From the NCBI RefSeq assembly GCF_018130065.1, contig NZ_JAFCME010000007.1, positions 62,001 through 126,000 of the forward strand: a stretch of 64,000 nucleotides of DNA, written 5' to 3'. A program made the translations under genes and the position numbers. Positions 18,031-26,201 of the stretch are shown piece by piece (position 1 is the first letter of the stretch; each line of letters begins with the position of its first letter). The DNA is from Bradyrhizobium sp. AUGA SZCCT0158 (GTDB lineage Bacteria > Pseudomonadota > Alphaproteobacteria > Rhizobiales > Xanthobacteraceae). The notes under the pieces are model-generated. The model did no database searches and was not told the DNA's origin. It worked only from the letters and a program-made list of their open reading frames with translations.

Positions 18031-18468
18031 ATGTCGGGTCCGATCCTTGCGGGCGCACTGCTCGCTTTGCCCGGCCTCGCTGCCGCGCAAGAGCTGCGAG
18101 GCTATGCCGTGACCGGCGATGCCATTGCGATGTCGCTGACCGGCGCGCCCGGCGATCCCGTGCGCGGGCGGATGACACTCCTCAACCGCCAAAGCACCTG
18201 CATCCTCTGCCACAACGGACCGTTTCCGGAAGAGAAATTTCAGGGCGATCTGGCGCCCAACCTCGCCGGTTCCGGTAGCCGCTGGTCGGAGGGCCAGCTA
18301 CGGCTGCGGCTGGTGGACGCGAGCCGCCTCAATGAAGCGACGATCATGCCGTCCTATTATCGCGTGGACGGCCTGCATCGTGTTGGTCCGGCATGGCGCG
18401 GCAAGCCGATCCTGTCGGCGGAACAGATCGAAGATATCGTGGCTTATCTGGTGACACTGCGCGAATAG
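18031..18468 (+). CDS. soxX: SoxX, monoheme cytochrome c of SoxAX
   Basis: A 145-residue exported cytochrome: signal to about Ala19-Gln20, heme site C57-ILC-H61 followed by NGPFPEEKFQG, and a likely axial Met106 in TIMPSYYRVDG. The string SRWSEGQLRLRLVDASRLN is highly characteristic of SoxX. With SoxA it joins thiosulfate to the SoxY cysteine. A TTG at 18016 in the same frame, overlapping the end of fccB, is an alternative start; I prefer the ATG at 18031. Confidence 0.92.
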   Translation: MSGPILAGALLALPGLAAAQELRGYAVTGDAIAMSLTGAPGDPVRGRMTLLNRQSTCILCHNGPFPEEKFQGDLAPNLAGSGSRWSEGQLRLRLVDASRLNEATIMPSYYRVDGLHRVGPAWRGKPILSAEQIEDIVAYLVTLRE

Positions 18469-18477
18469 GAAGTGACG

Positions 18478-18954
18478 ATGCAACACAAGGATTCCACACG
18501 TCGCCAGTTCCTCGGCCTCGCCGGCGGCGTGGCCGTGCTCGGCGCCGTCCCGATCGTCACGGTGCGACCGGGCGAAGCGACACCCGCCGAACTCGCATCC
18601 GCGATTCGTAGCGTCACCAATGGCGCGCAAGTGCGCACCGGCAAGGTCAAGCTCGACGTGCCGCCGCTGGTCGAGAACGGCAACACGGTGCCGCTGACCG
18701 TCAACGTCGCAAGCCCGATGGCGCCGGAGGATCACGTCCGCAGCATCCACATCTTCAACGAGAAGAACCCGCAGCCCAATATCGGCAATTTCCATCTCGG
18801 CCCGCATTGCGGCCGCGCGCAGGTGTCCACGCGGATTCGCCTCGCCGACAGCCAGAAGATCGTCGCCATCGCGCGGTTGTCCGACGGCTCGTTCTGGTCG
18901 GCCAGCGTCGACGTCGTGGTGACGCTGGCGGCCTGCACCGATGAGGTGATCTGA
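18478..18954 (+). CDS. soxY: SoxY, sulfur-carrier subunit with an atypical C-terminus
   Basis: A 158-residue protein with a Tat signal (TRRQFLGLAGG). The body fits SoxY: VPLTVNVASPM, HIFNEKNPQPNIGNFHLGP, VSTRIRLADSQKIVAIA. SoxY normally ends in GGCGG, whose Cys carries the sulfane chain on a swinging arm. Here the tail is TLAACTDEVI: Cys153 is kept, the glycines are gone and five residues follow it. The ATG at 18478 has a better-spaced GGAAG site than the GTG at 18472. It overlaps soxZ (TGATG). Confidence 0.9.
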   Translation: MQHKDSTRRQFLGLAGGVAVLGAVPIVTVRPGEATPAELASAIRSVTNGAQVRTGKVKLDVPPLVENGNTVPLTVNVASPMAPEDHVRSIHIFNEKNPQPNIGNFHLGPHCGRAQVSTRIRLADSQKIVAIARLSDGSFWSASVDVVVTLAACTDEVI

Positions 18955-19274
18955 TGACCTCCGCGCTGATCAACGTTCCCGCCAAGGCCAAACGCGGCGA
19001 CATCATCGAGATCAAGACGCTGATGTCGCACATCATGGAAACCGGCTATCGGCACACCGCCACCGGCGAGGTGGTGCCGCGCGACATCATCACGAGTTTT
19101 GCATGCCGCTATAACGGCACCGAGATTTTTCGCGCCGATCTGTTTCCCGCGATCGCCGCCAACCCGTTCATCACCTTCTTCACCACGGCGACCGCGAGCG
19201 GCAAGTTCGAGTTCGAATGGATCGGCGATAACGGCTTTTCCGAAACCGCATCGGCCTCGATATCAGTCGAATGA
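18954..19274 (+). CDS. soxZ: SoxZ, partner of the SoxY sulfur carrier
   Basis: A 106-residue beta-sandwich protein that forms the SoxYZ heterodimer. Family features are GDIIEIKTLMSHIMETGYR near the start and EFEWIGDNGFSETASASI near the end. It has no signal peptide, as expected, since SoxZ is carried out with SoxY by the Tat system. Start and stop overlap soxY and soxA, so the three are translated together. Confidence 0.93.
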   Translation: MTSALINVPAKAKRGDIIEIKTLMSHIMETGYRHTATGEVVPRDIITSFACRYNGTEIFRADLFPAIAANPFITFFTTATASGKFEFEWIGDNGFSETASASISVE

Positions 19275-20044
19275 GATTTGCCGGCCTCATCGCCCTGTCT
19301 GCCCTGCTCGCGGTGGATGCCGTCGGCGCTGAAATCCCGCAAGCAGAACGCCGCTCCGGCTATAGCTTTATGGCGCCGGACACCAGGGCGATGCAGGACG
19401 ACGATACGACAAATCCCGGCATGCTGTGGGTGCTCGACGGCGAGAAATTGTGGGCGCGCAAGACGGGCGTTGCAAACAAGGCCTGCGCCGATTGCCATCA
19501 GGACGCGCGCGTCAGCATGAAGGGTGTCGCGGCGCACTATCCCGCCTTCGACAAGGCGCTCGGCCGTCCCGTCGATCTCGAGCAGCGCATCAATCTGTGC
19601 CGCACCAATCAACAGCAGGCGACGCCGCTTCCTTACGAAAGCCGCGAATTGCTGGCGCTGACCGCCTTTGTCGCGCAGCAATCGCGCGGGGCTGCAATCG
19701 AGCCCGGCAACGATCCGCAGCTAGCGCCGTTCGTCGCCAGGGGCCGTGAGCTGTTCATGCAGCGGCAGGGCCAGCTCAATCTCGGCTGCACCAATTGCCA
19801 CGATGAGAACTGGGATAAGCGTCTGGCCGGATCGGCGATCACGCAAGGACACCCGACGGGTTACCCGCTTTATCGGCTGGAATGGCAATCACTGGGATCG
19901 CTGCAGCGCCGCCTGCGCGCCTGCATGACGGGCATCCGCGCGCAGGCCTATGATTACGGTGCGCCGGAACTGGTCGAGCTGGAGCTTTATCTGATGTCGC
20001 GTGCCAGGGGCATGCCGCTGGAAGCGCCGGCCATTCGACCCTAG
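19271..20044 (+). CDS. soxA: SoxA, diheme cytochrome c of SoxAX
   Basis: A 257-residue exported cytochrome with a signal peptide to about residue 20. There are two heme sites, C72-ADC-H76 and C173-TNC-H177, so this is the diheme form. Cys218 in RLRACMTGIRAQ is the active-site ligand that forms a cysteine persulfide during coupling of thiosulfate to SoxY; Cys110 in INLCRTNQ fits a heme axial ligand. ATGA overlaps the soxZ stop. It is the last gene of the run; no soxB, soxC or soxD follows. Confidence 0.92.
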   Translation: MRFAGLIALSALLAVDAVGAEIPQAERRSGYSFMAPDTRAMQDDDTTNPGMLWVLDGEKLWARKTGVANKACADCHQDARVSMKGVAAHYPAFDKALGRPVDLEQRINLCRTNQQQATPLPYESRELLALTAFVAQQSRGAAIEPGNDPQLAPFVARGRELFMQRQGQLNLGCTNCHDENWDKRLAGSAITQGHPTGYPLYRLEWQSLGSLQRRLRACMTGIRAQAYDYGAPELVELELYLMSRARGMPLEAPAIRP

Positions 20045-20127
20045 TCATGGGCCCAGAGGGCCGAGACACAAAAATCGCGAAAACAACCCCATGCAAAGAA
20101 AGGATGGGCCCGGTCTCGCGTCCTCGG

Positions 20128-20901
20128 TTACCGCTCCGCGAACGCTTTCTCGACCACGAACTGCGCCGGCTCGCCGTGATTGCCTTCGACGAAGCCCTTA
20201 GCCCCCAGCAGCGTGCGCGTATCCGCCACCAGCGCCGGGCTGCCGCAGATCATGACGCGGTCATGCGCAGGCTCGAGCGACGCGAGCCCGATATCTGCGA
20301 ACAGCTTTCCTGAATTGATTAGATCGGTGATGCGGCCGCGGTTGTGGAAGGGATCGCGCGTCACCGTCGGATAATAAATCAGCTGGTTGCGCACGAGTTC
20401 GCCGATCAATTCGTCGTTCGGCAGTTCCTTGGTGATCATCTCGCCATAGGCCAGTTCCGCGACGCGGCGGCAGCCGTGCAGCAGCACCACCTTCTCGAAC
20501 CGCTCATAGGTCTCGGGATCCTTGATCACGCTGAGGAACGGGGCGAGCCCGGTGCCGGTGCCGATCAGATACAGGTTGCGGCCGTCCTGCAGATTGTCGA
20601 TGACCAGCGTGCCGGTGGCCTTGCGGCTGACGATGATCTCATCGCCTTCCTTCAGATGCTGGAGGCGCGAAGTCAGCGGCCCGTCCGGCACCTTGATCGA
20701 GAAGAATTCGAGCCGGTCTTCATAATTCGCGCTGGCGACGCTGTAGGCGCGCAGCAGCGGCTTCTCGCCGACCTTCAGCCCGATCATGGTGAACTCGCCG
20801 TTGCGAAAACGGAACGAGGGGTCGCGCGTGGTGGTGAAGCTGAACAGGGTGTCGGTCCAGTGATGGACGCTGAGAACGCTTTCCTGATTGAAATTGCTCA
20901 T
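20128..20901 (-). CDS. fpr: Ferredoxin--NADP+ reductase
   Basis: A 257-residue FAD enzyme of the bacterial Fpr subclass. FAD-binding signatures are FRNGEFTMIG and RAYSVASANYED (RxYS); the NADP-binding part has LIGTGTGLAPFLSV and the C-terminus has MICGSPALV and FVVEKAFAER. It shuttles electrons between NADPH and ferredoxin or flavodoxin. It is divergent from the enamidase gene, with tandem palindromes between them. In that setting a likely job is making reduced ferredoxin for 6-hydroxynicotinate reductase (41371). A housekeeping stress role remains possible. Confidence 0.9.
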   Translation of the reverse strand: MSNFNQESVLSVHHWTDTLFSFTTTRDPSFRFRNGEFTMIGLKVGEKPLLRAYSVASANYEDRLEFFSIKVPDGPLTSRLQHLKEGDEIIVSRKATGTLVIDNLQDGRNLYLIGTGTGLAPFLSVIKDPETYERFEKVVLLHGCRRVAELAYGEMITKELPNDELIGELVRNQLIYYPTVTRDPFHNRGRITDLINSGKLFADIGLASLEPAHDRVMICGSPALVADTRTLLGAKGFVEGNHGEPAQFVVEKAFAER

Positions 20902-20941
20902 CTTTCGATCCGATTGGAGGCAGATTGCGTCGGCAAAATCA

Positions 20942-20969
20942 TTCGTATACGATCATTCGTGTACGAATG
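20942..20969. promoter_or_regulatory. Tandem palindromes between fpr and enamidase
   Basis: Two adjacent inverted repeats: TCGTATACGA (perfect, 943-952) and CATTCGTGTACGAATG (954-969, one mismatched centre pair). Their centres are 14 bp apart. They lie 40 bp before fpr and about 85 bp before the enamidase ATG, placed to control both. The core TTCGTRYACGAA recurs at 42884-42897 and, as TTTGTATACAAA, at 43034-43049. Confidence 0.72.
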
Positions 20970-21053
20970 AATAATCCTTCTTGATCCCGCCGTCAAGCCG
21001 CGGGCAAGATGGCCGGCAACGCCCTGAAGGCATTGAACAACAAGGAAGAATCC

Positions 21054-22253
21054 ATGGCGCACGACGCACCCCAGGCAAGCGGCCCGAGCAAGCTGGTGAT
21101 CCGCAATATCGGACTGCTGCTGTCGGGGATGCTGGAAAAGCCGATCCTGGACGCCGACACCATCGTGGCCGAGAACGGCAAAATCACCGCCATCGGCCGC
21201 TTCAAGGACGTCGACACCGAGGGCGCCACGACTGTCGTCAATGCCAACGGCACCACGGTGGCCCCCGGCCTGATCGACAGCCACGTCCATCCCGTCGCCG
21301 GCGACTGGACGCCGCGGCAGAACCAGATGGGCTGGATCGACAGCTATCTGCATGGCGGCGTCACCACGATGATATCGGCCGGTGAAGTGCATATGCCCGG
21401 CCGTCCCCGCGACGTCGTCGGCGTCAAGGCGATGGCGATTTTCGCGCAGCGCGCATTCTGGACGCTGCGGCCCGGCGGCGTGAAGATCCATGCCGGCGCG
21501 CCCGTGATCGAAAACGAAATGGTCGAGGACGACTTCAAGGAGCTCGCCGCGGCTGGCGTCAAGCTGCTCGGCGAGGTCGGCCTCGGTGGCGTCAAGGACG
21601 GCCCGACCGCGCGCAAGATGGTGGGATGGGCGCGCAAATACGGCATCCAGAGCACGATCCACACCGGCGGGCCTTCGATCCCGGGCTCCGGCCTGATCGA
21701 CAAGGACGTGGTGCTGGAAGCCGACACCGATGTGGTCGGCCACATCAATGGCGGTCACACGGCGCTACCCGACGACCAGATCCGCTGCATCTGCGAGGGC
21801 TGCAAGCGCGGGCTGGAGCTGGTTCACAACGGCAATGAACGCTCGGCGCTGTTTACCTTGCGCACCGCGCGCGAGATGGGCGACCTGCACCGCGTCATTC
21901 TCGGCACCGACGCGCCGGCCGGCTCCGGCGTGCAACCGCTCGGCATTTTGCGCATGGTGTCGCTATTGTCATCGCTCGGCGAACTGCCGGCGGAAATCGC
22001 CTTCTGCCTCGCCACCGGCAACACCGCCCGCATGCGCGCGCTCGACTGCGGCCTGATCGAGGTCGGCCGCTCCGCCGACTTCGTCATCATGGACATGGCG
22101 CAGCACTCGCCGGGCAAGAGCCTGCTGCACAGCGTGCAACTCGGCGACCTGCCCGGCATCGGCATGACCATCATCGACGGCATCGTCCGCACCCAGCGCA
22201 GCCGCAACACGCCGCCCGCGACACGGCTGCCGGAGATTGTTGGCGGGCACTAG
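21054..22253 (+). CDS. ena: Enamidase (cyclic amidohydrolase of nicotinate catabolism)
   Basis: A 399-residue amidohydrolase. It resembles Eubacterium barkeri enamidase along its length as I recall that sequence, including LHGGVTTMISAGEVHMPGRP, HTGGPSIPGSG, GHINGG and the ending SRNTPPAT. Metal-site candidates are His77, His79, Glu174 (LLGEVGLG), His203, His230 and Asp286 (GTDAPAGSG). The family enzyme hydrolyses 1,4,5,6-tetrahydro-6-oxonicotinate to 2-formylglutarate and ammonia. The ATG at 21054 has an AAGGAAG ribosome site; an ATG at 21009 lacks one. It is divergent from fpr. The other pathway enzymes are at 41-47 kb. Confidence 0.85.
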   Translation: MAHDAPQASGPSKLVIRNIGLLLSGMLEKPILDADTIVAENGKITAIGRFKDVDTEGATTVVNANGTTVAPGLIDSHVHPVAGDWTPRQNQMGWIDSYLHGGVTTMISAGEVHMPGRPRDVVGVKAMAIFAQRAFWTLRPGGVKIHAGAPVIENEMVEDDFKELAAAGVKLLGEVGLGGVKDGPTARKMVGWARKYGIQSTIHTGGPSIPGSGLIDKDVVLEADTDVVGHINGGHTALPDDQIRCICEGCKRGLELVHNGNERSALFTLRTAREMGDLHRVILGTDAPAGSGVQPLGILRMVSLLSSLGELPAEIAFCLATGNTARMRALDCGLIEVGRSADFVIMDMAQHSPGKSLLHSVQLGDLPGIGMTIIDGIVRTQRSRNTPPATRLPEIVGGH

Positions 22254-22404
22254 TTGACGCGCGGCCGGCGGATTGGCCGACCGCACCTGTCGTTTCGGTG
22301 TTGCGTCTCATGCAGACGGTTTTCCTACACGATATGGAAATCGCTGGCGCTACGGTTCGCAAGCGACACGTTCTGAAGAACGCCAATCTCAGCCATCTCA
22401 GCCC

Positions 22405-22878
22405 CTAAATCTTTATCTTGACGAACGGCAATTCAGAGTTTCCCGAGCGCCTATCAAGACTAAATTGCACGTAGATTCCCGAATGCGGATTACGAATTCG
22501 GCTGTCGAAGGAAATTACGAATGAATTTGGATCAGTCGTAATTCCGCTGAAGTACTGCGACCGTCGACAGAGTTTAACAACTTCGTCCGGATCGCATCCC
22601 TCAAGAGGAAAGTACTCTTTGAATAGCTTTTGTACTGGATCCACCGAATTCTGGGTGCTGAGCACCTTGTCTAACTGATCGACGAATCTTCCGACACGGA
22701 CAGAACACTCTGCTTTCGAACTGTCAGCTATCATCGCCACCTCGGCTTTTTGGCCGCGCAAAGTTACCTGTTTTCCGCTCAATGGTCTCGCAAACTGGCC
22801 TGACTGCGCCGCAGACGTCCCAAAGATTTGGACACAAACGCAGGCGACGATGATCGCTACCCTCAAGAGGCTGCTCAT
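22405..22878 (-). CDS. Hypothetical secreted protein
   Basis: A 157-residue protein with a clear signal peptide (MSSLLRVAIIVACVCVQIF, cleavage near SAAQ). The mature part has three cysteines (AECSVR, EGCDPDE, VKLCRRS) and no domain I recognise. Its base composition is visibly less GC-rich than the neighbours, a weak hint of transfer or relaxed constraint. It stands alone between the enamidase and a long gap. Confidence 0.55.
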   Translation of the reverse strand: MSSLLRVAIIVACVCVQIFGTSAAQSGQFARPLSGKQVTLRGQKAEVAMIADSSKAECSVRVGRFVDQLDKVLSTQNSVDPVQKLFKEYFPLEGCDPDEVVKLCRRSQYFSGITTDPNSFVISFDSRIRNPHSGIYVQFSLDRRSGNSELPFVKIKI

Positions 22879-23351
22879 TCATCACCGTTCAATGAGGCGA
22901 GTTGCAACGATCGCCGACCTGCTGGCGAGTACGAAAGGCAGATTCGATCATGAGACATTGGCAGTTCCGATTTCGCCGATCAACGCACGATCTCCAATCG
23001 GAAGCGTCCCAGTCGCGAAGGCTTACTAAGGCGAATTAAACGAGGCGCATATTGTTGCCCCAGTCGAATGCACTTGGCATTGGGAGACCCACACCGAACA
23101 ATCAACGCTATCGCATCTTTTCTTGGGTGCAAATAAAAATTGCACGACATTCAACTACACCTGCAGGTTCTATACAGAATTAAAGCAATTCAACACGCCG
23201 CCGGCAACACGGGTGCCGGAGATCGTCGGGCACTAAACACTCGCTTCATCCGCCCTCGTTGAATTGCACAGCGTGGTTCGCGCTGCGCGCTCACGGCTTC
23301 GTGGCGACGCCTTGCTTGCGCACGCAGCGGATGGGTAGGCTTTATGAACAG
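22879..23351. other. Non-coding gap containing a copy of the enamidase gene end
   Basis: These 473 bp are AT-richer than the surroundings. I see no convincing gene or RNA. The recognisable content is the stretch at 23191-23256 that resembles the last codons of the enamidase gene (listed separately). Confidence 0.5.
23191..23256 (+). repeat. Orphan copy of the enamidase 3' end (copy 2)
   Basis: Reading from 23191, codons give NTPPATR-V-PEIVGH and a stop, nearly the same as the enamidase C-terminus NTPPATR-L-PEIVGGH at 22205-22253. The sequence upstream is not coding. The flank after the stop (CTCGCTTCATCC) is shared with a third copy at 26305-26372. It is probably the tail of a lost paralogue or a small duplication. 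Confidence 0.65.
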
Positions 23352-23648
23352 CTACGCATCAGATTCAATATTCACCAAAACCTCCCCGGCGATGATTTCG
23401 GGGTCTCCAAGATTCAGGTCATGCAGGCTTGCCTGAACAAACTCGAGCACCTTTTCGTTCGCCGCACTGGCGCTTTCGCGGTCCTCGAACATCATGACAG
23501 CGACACCGACGCCGTCGCCCCCATCGAGGACATAATAAGATCTGAATCCGTGCGATTCCCTGAGCATCTGACCGATGCCGCTTTTGGCGCGGCGAGCAGC
23601 ATCCGCAACCGAGCGAACCTTGGTGTACTTTCGAATGACTATGTACAT
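23352..23648 (-). CDS. ABM (antibiotic biosynthesis monooxygenase)-like dimeric alpha-beta barrel protein
   Basis: A 98-residue protein starting MYIVIRKYTKV. It shows the beta-alpha-beta pattern of small ferredoxin-like barrels: a first strand, the helix VADAARRAKSGIGQML, SYYVLDGGDGVGVAVMMF, then a helix with SASAANEKVLEFV. Such proteins act as small monooxygenases, isomerases or stress proteins. No catalytic residue can be assigned. I chose the ATG at 23648; one four codons earlier is possible. It stands alone, divergent from the RidA gene. Confidence 0.65.
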   Translation of the reverse strand: MYIVIRKYTKVRSVADAARRAKSGIGQMLRESHGFRSYYVLDGGDGVGVAVMMFEDRESASAANEKVLEFVQASLHDLNLGDPEIIAGEVLVNIESDA

Positions 23649-23810
23649 GAGGCCACCCACGCGTTTCAGTTCCAGCCCGGCGCATCAAAGCATATCGGGC
23701 CGCTGCTGCACTAGGGCCGACAGCCACCAAACCACGGGGAGCGGCAGTGCTGGCCGGCCCGGCCAACTGCAGCTAACCTCCGGGCGTCGATCCCAACTCG
23801 CGAGCCAGGC

Positions 23811-24194
23811 ATGCCCAAAATCCAGCGCATCATCGTTCCCGACGTTCCAAAGCCAGTCAGCCACTATTGCCACGTGACCCGTGCAGGCCCCCACGTCTGG
23901 GTCGCTGGCGTCGTCGGCCAGGCGCAGGACGGCAGCATACCGTCCGACGTTGTTGCCCAATTCGACATCGCCATCGCTGTGATGGACAAGTGCCTGAAGG
24001 CGGCTGGCGCCGGGCCCGAGCATGTCGTCAAGGTGCAGGTTTTCATGACCGACATCACGGAACGGCCCAAAATCAACCCGCGCCGCATCGCCTATTTCGG
24101 CGAAAATCTGCCGGCCTCCACGCTCGTCGAGGTGAAGGGATTGGTCGATCCACGAATGAAGGTCGAGATCGAGTGCCAGGCGTACGTTGATTAG
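23811..24194 (+). CDS. RidA family protein (YjgF/YER057c/UK114)
   Basis: A 127-residue protein of normal RidA length. Family regions are VSHYCHVTRAGPHVWVAGV at the start, DKCLKAAGAGPEHVVKVQVF in the middle, and LVEVKGLVDPRMKVEIECQAYV at the end. The Arg that binds the substrate carboxylate in active RidA is expected near the FGENLPASTLVEV segment, where I see no clear Arg, so this is likely a non-archetypal member. RidA proteins hydrolyse reactive enamines and imines. It lies about 1.5 kb after the enamidase. Confidence 0.82.
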   Translation: MPKIQRIIVPDVPKPVSHYCHVTRAGPHVWVAGVVGQAQDGSIPSDVVAQFDIAIAVMDKCLKAAGAGPEHVVKVQVFMTDITERPKINPRRIAYFGENLPASTLVEVKGLVDPRMKVEIECQAYVD

Positions 24195-24291
24195 GAAACG
24201 GCGCGTGCCGCCGGCGGCGATGGCACCCGGCGCGTATCGGATGGCGAGAGACTTTCGGCCAATTACAGAATACTTACGACAGTTATAACGA

Positions 24292-25371
24292 ATGGGAAAA
24301 CGATTGATGTGGTCCCAAAACGCGTTCACCGACAGGCTCAATCTCAAATGGCCGATCCTTCAGGCGCCGATGGGCTCGCTCAGTACCCCTGCACTCGCCG
24401 CGGCGGTCAGCAATGCCGGTGGTCTGGGCGGCCTGGGCATGTGGGGGTTTTCGGCCGAGGAAGCAGAGCGGCGGATCGCTGGCTTCCAACAGCTGAGCGG
24501 CGGCAGCCTCAACGTCAACTATCCGCTCTGGCCGGAGCCCAGGATTACCCCTGACGTCAGCGAGCCGATGCGGACGCGTCTGCAGGCGCACTTCGACGCA
24601 AAGGGTCTCGGAGCGGTGCCCGAGCCGAAAGGTGCGGCGGGTGAAGTGAGCCACGAACACCTTTCGATGCTGATGCGGGCCAAGCCACAGATGGTGAGCT
24701 TCCATTTTGGCCTGCCTGATCAGGAGGTCATCAACGCCATCAAGGACGCCGGAATTTTCATCATATCCAGCGCCACGACCGTGGCTGAGGCACGGATGCT
24801 TGAGCAGCGCGGTGTCGACGCCATCATCGCGCAGGGTACCGAAGCCGGCGGACATCGCGGCACCTTCACCGGTGTCGACATCAGCATGCAGCCAGGCCTG
24901 TTCGCGCTGTTGCCGCAAGTGGTGGATGCGGTGAGGGTTCCCGTCATTGCCGCCGGGGGCGTGGCCGATGGGCGAACGGTGGCCGCTAGCTTTGTCCTTG
25001 GCGCGAGCGCCGTACAGTTGGGCACGGCCTTCCTGCGCTGCGAAGAGGCCAACGTGCTCGATGCCCATCGCGCGGCGCTGCGCGAGCCCACCGACGCCTG
25101 TACTGTCGTCACCGACGTGATCACCGGCCGGCCGGCGCGCTATGTGAAAAACGGATTGATCGACGACCTCGTGGCCTCGGAGCTGAGGCCGGTGGCATTT
25201 CCCGGCCAGCTCAGTCTCACCGCGCCGCTCGGGGGCACGGGAGACAGGGAGCTTACCGCTTTATTTGCCGGTCAATCCGCAGCACTCGCCAGCGACACGA
25301 CTGCCGGCGCGTTGGTCGAGCAGCTTGCGGAAGCGACGTCAGAGTGCTTGCGCGTTTTCTCGCGTTCCTAG
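24292..25371 (+). CDS. Nitronate monooxygenase
   Basis: A 359-residue TIM-barrel FMN enzyme of the NMO/2-nitropropane dioxygenase family. Motifs are PILQAPMGSLSTPALAAAVSNAGGLG at the start (given here only as a location, residues 21-46), the catalytic-type His188 in QGTEAGGHRG, and the FMN-phosphate loop IAAGGVADGRTVAASFVLGA. It oxidises alkyl nitronates to carbonyl compounds and nitrite. The start could also be the ATG at 24310, which has a GGGA site nine bases upstream. It follows RidA by about 100 bp and converges on a hairpin at 25422. Confidence 0.85.
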   Translation: MGKRLMWSQNAFTDRLNLKWPILQAPMGSLSTPALAAAVSNAGGLGGLGMWGFSAEEAERRIAGFQQLSGGSLNVNYPLWPEPRITPDVSEPMRTRLQAHFDAKGLGAVPEPKGAAGEVSHEHLSMLMRAKPQMVSFHFGLPDQEVINAIKDAGIFIISSATTVAEARMLEQRGVDAIIAQGTEAGGHRGTFTGVDISMQPGLFALLPQVVDAVRVPVIAAGGVADGRTVAASFVLGASAVQLGTAFLRCEEANVLDAHRAALREPTDACTVVTDVITGRPARYVKNGLIDDLVASELRPVAFPGQLSLTAPLGGTGDRELTALFAGQSAALASDTTAGALVEQLAEATSECLRVFSRS

Positions 25372-25421
25372 CGCGTGATGCCTTCCCTTCGTTACGACCC
25401 GCGGTTTCGTATCGGACGACG

Positions 25422-25446
25422 CCGCCGCCGCGCCTCTCGGCGGCGG
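25422..25446. terminator. GC hairpin between convergent genes
   Basis: CCGCCGCCG and its complement CGGCGGCGG form a 9-bp stem around a 7-base loop. It lies between the stop of the nitronate monooxygenase and the end of the convergent hypothetical gene. No long T-run follows on either strand. Confidence 0.5.
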
Positions 25447-25451
25447 TGCCG

Positions 25452-25736
25452 TTAAGCCGCGGGTGCCATCTGCTCGTGCAGCGCTCGCTCGGTGTGACGC
25501 TGTTCAAGGGCGGCAATGGTCACCTTAAGATTGTCGCGCCGCTCGATCAGCGTCCTCGCCAGTATCGGATACTTGACGTCGGACTGGTCGGAAACCCGGG
25601 CGCGCTCTTCCTCGGCTGCGATTTCGAATTCGATCAGTTGAACGGTGCGAACAAGATCCGCCAGCATCTTGCTGATTGCTGCGACCTCTCGTATTGCGCT
25701 TTCGCGTGCTGTCTCAAAACGAGCTTGTATGTTCAT
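25452..25736 (-). CDS. Hypothetical protein, coiled-coil-like
   Basis: A 94-residue, charged, almost wholly helical protein with no signal or membrane segment. It starts MNIQARFETARESAIREVA and continues with heptad-like runs (FEIAAEEERARVSD, TIAALEQRHTERAL). The ATG at 25736 has AGGGAG seven bases upstream; an ATG two codons earlier is too close to it. I do not recognise a family. Confidence 0.55.
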   Translation of the reverse strand: MNIQARFETARESAIREVAAISKMLADLVRTVQLIEFEIAAEEERARVSDQSDVKYPILARTLIERRDNLKVTIAALEQRHTERALHEQMAPAA

Positions 25737-26063
25737 TTGCATGCTCCCTATGGCCTGGTTCGGCACACAATGTGCATGGATGCCGAACAGCTGACACACC
25801 CGTCGCAAGCTGTTTGCCAATTGCGACCCGTAAGAACACGGTGACCGGAACCCATCGGCCCCCCGGGGCCCTGCGGCCTCGCGCCGCCTGCATCGGAAAG
25901 GAACCTGCACTCACAGTTTTCCCCCAGTGACCCCGAAAAGAGAGGGGATTTTCACAGCGCAATATCCATCGAGAAATAAGTTCTTGTGATCGGAGTGGAT
26001 CTTACAACCATGAATATCCGAACCAACTGTTGGAGGAATGTTTTTCCAACCCTGGAGAGCCCC
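25737..26063. promoter_or_regulatory. Divergent promoter region
   Basis: This gap of about 330 bp lies between the divergent small genes at 25736 and 26064. It contains a GC-rich patch (CCCCCCGGGGCCC) and an AT-richer right half. I see no clear operator or RNA gene. Confidence 0.3.
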
Positions 26064-26201
26064 GTGGGCGAAGTCATCCGTTTTGTTCCGAAATCCGAAC
26101 TCGAGCGAGCCCGCTTGATCCGGGAAGCCCGTGCGATCTACGAAAGCATATTCCCTTCGGATCATGCCGTCGGCAGCACGGAGCATGACCGCAGGGAATG
26201 A
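26064..26201 (+). CDS. Small hypothetical protein
   Basis: A 45-residue frame starting with GTG after GGAGAG. The product begins VGEVIRFVPKSELERARLI and contains EARAIYESIFPS, a style I associate with very small hypothetical proteins annotated in Bradyrhizobium. An in-frame ATG at 26010 would add 18 residues but lacks a ribosome site. Function unknown. Confidence 0.5.
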   Translation: MGEVIRFVPKSELERARLIREARAIYESIFPSDHAVGSTEHDRRE

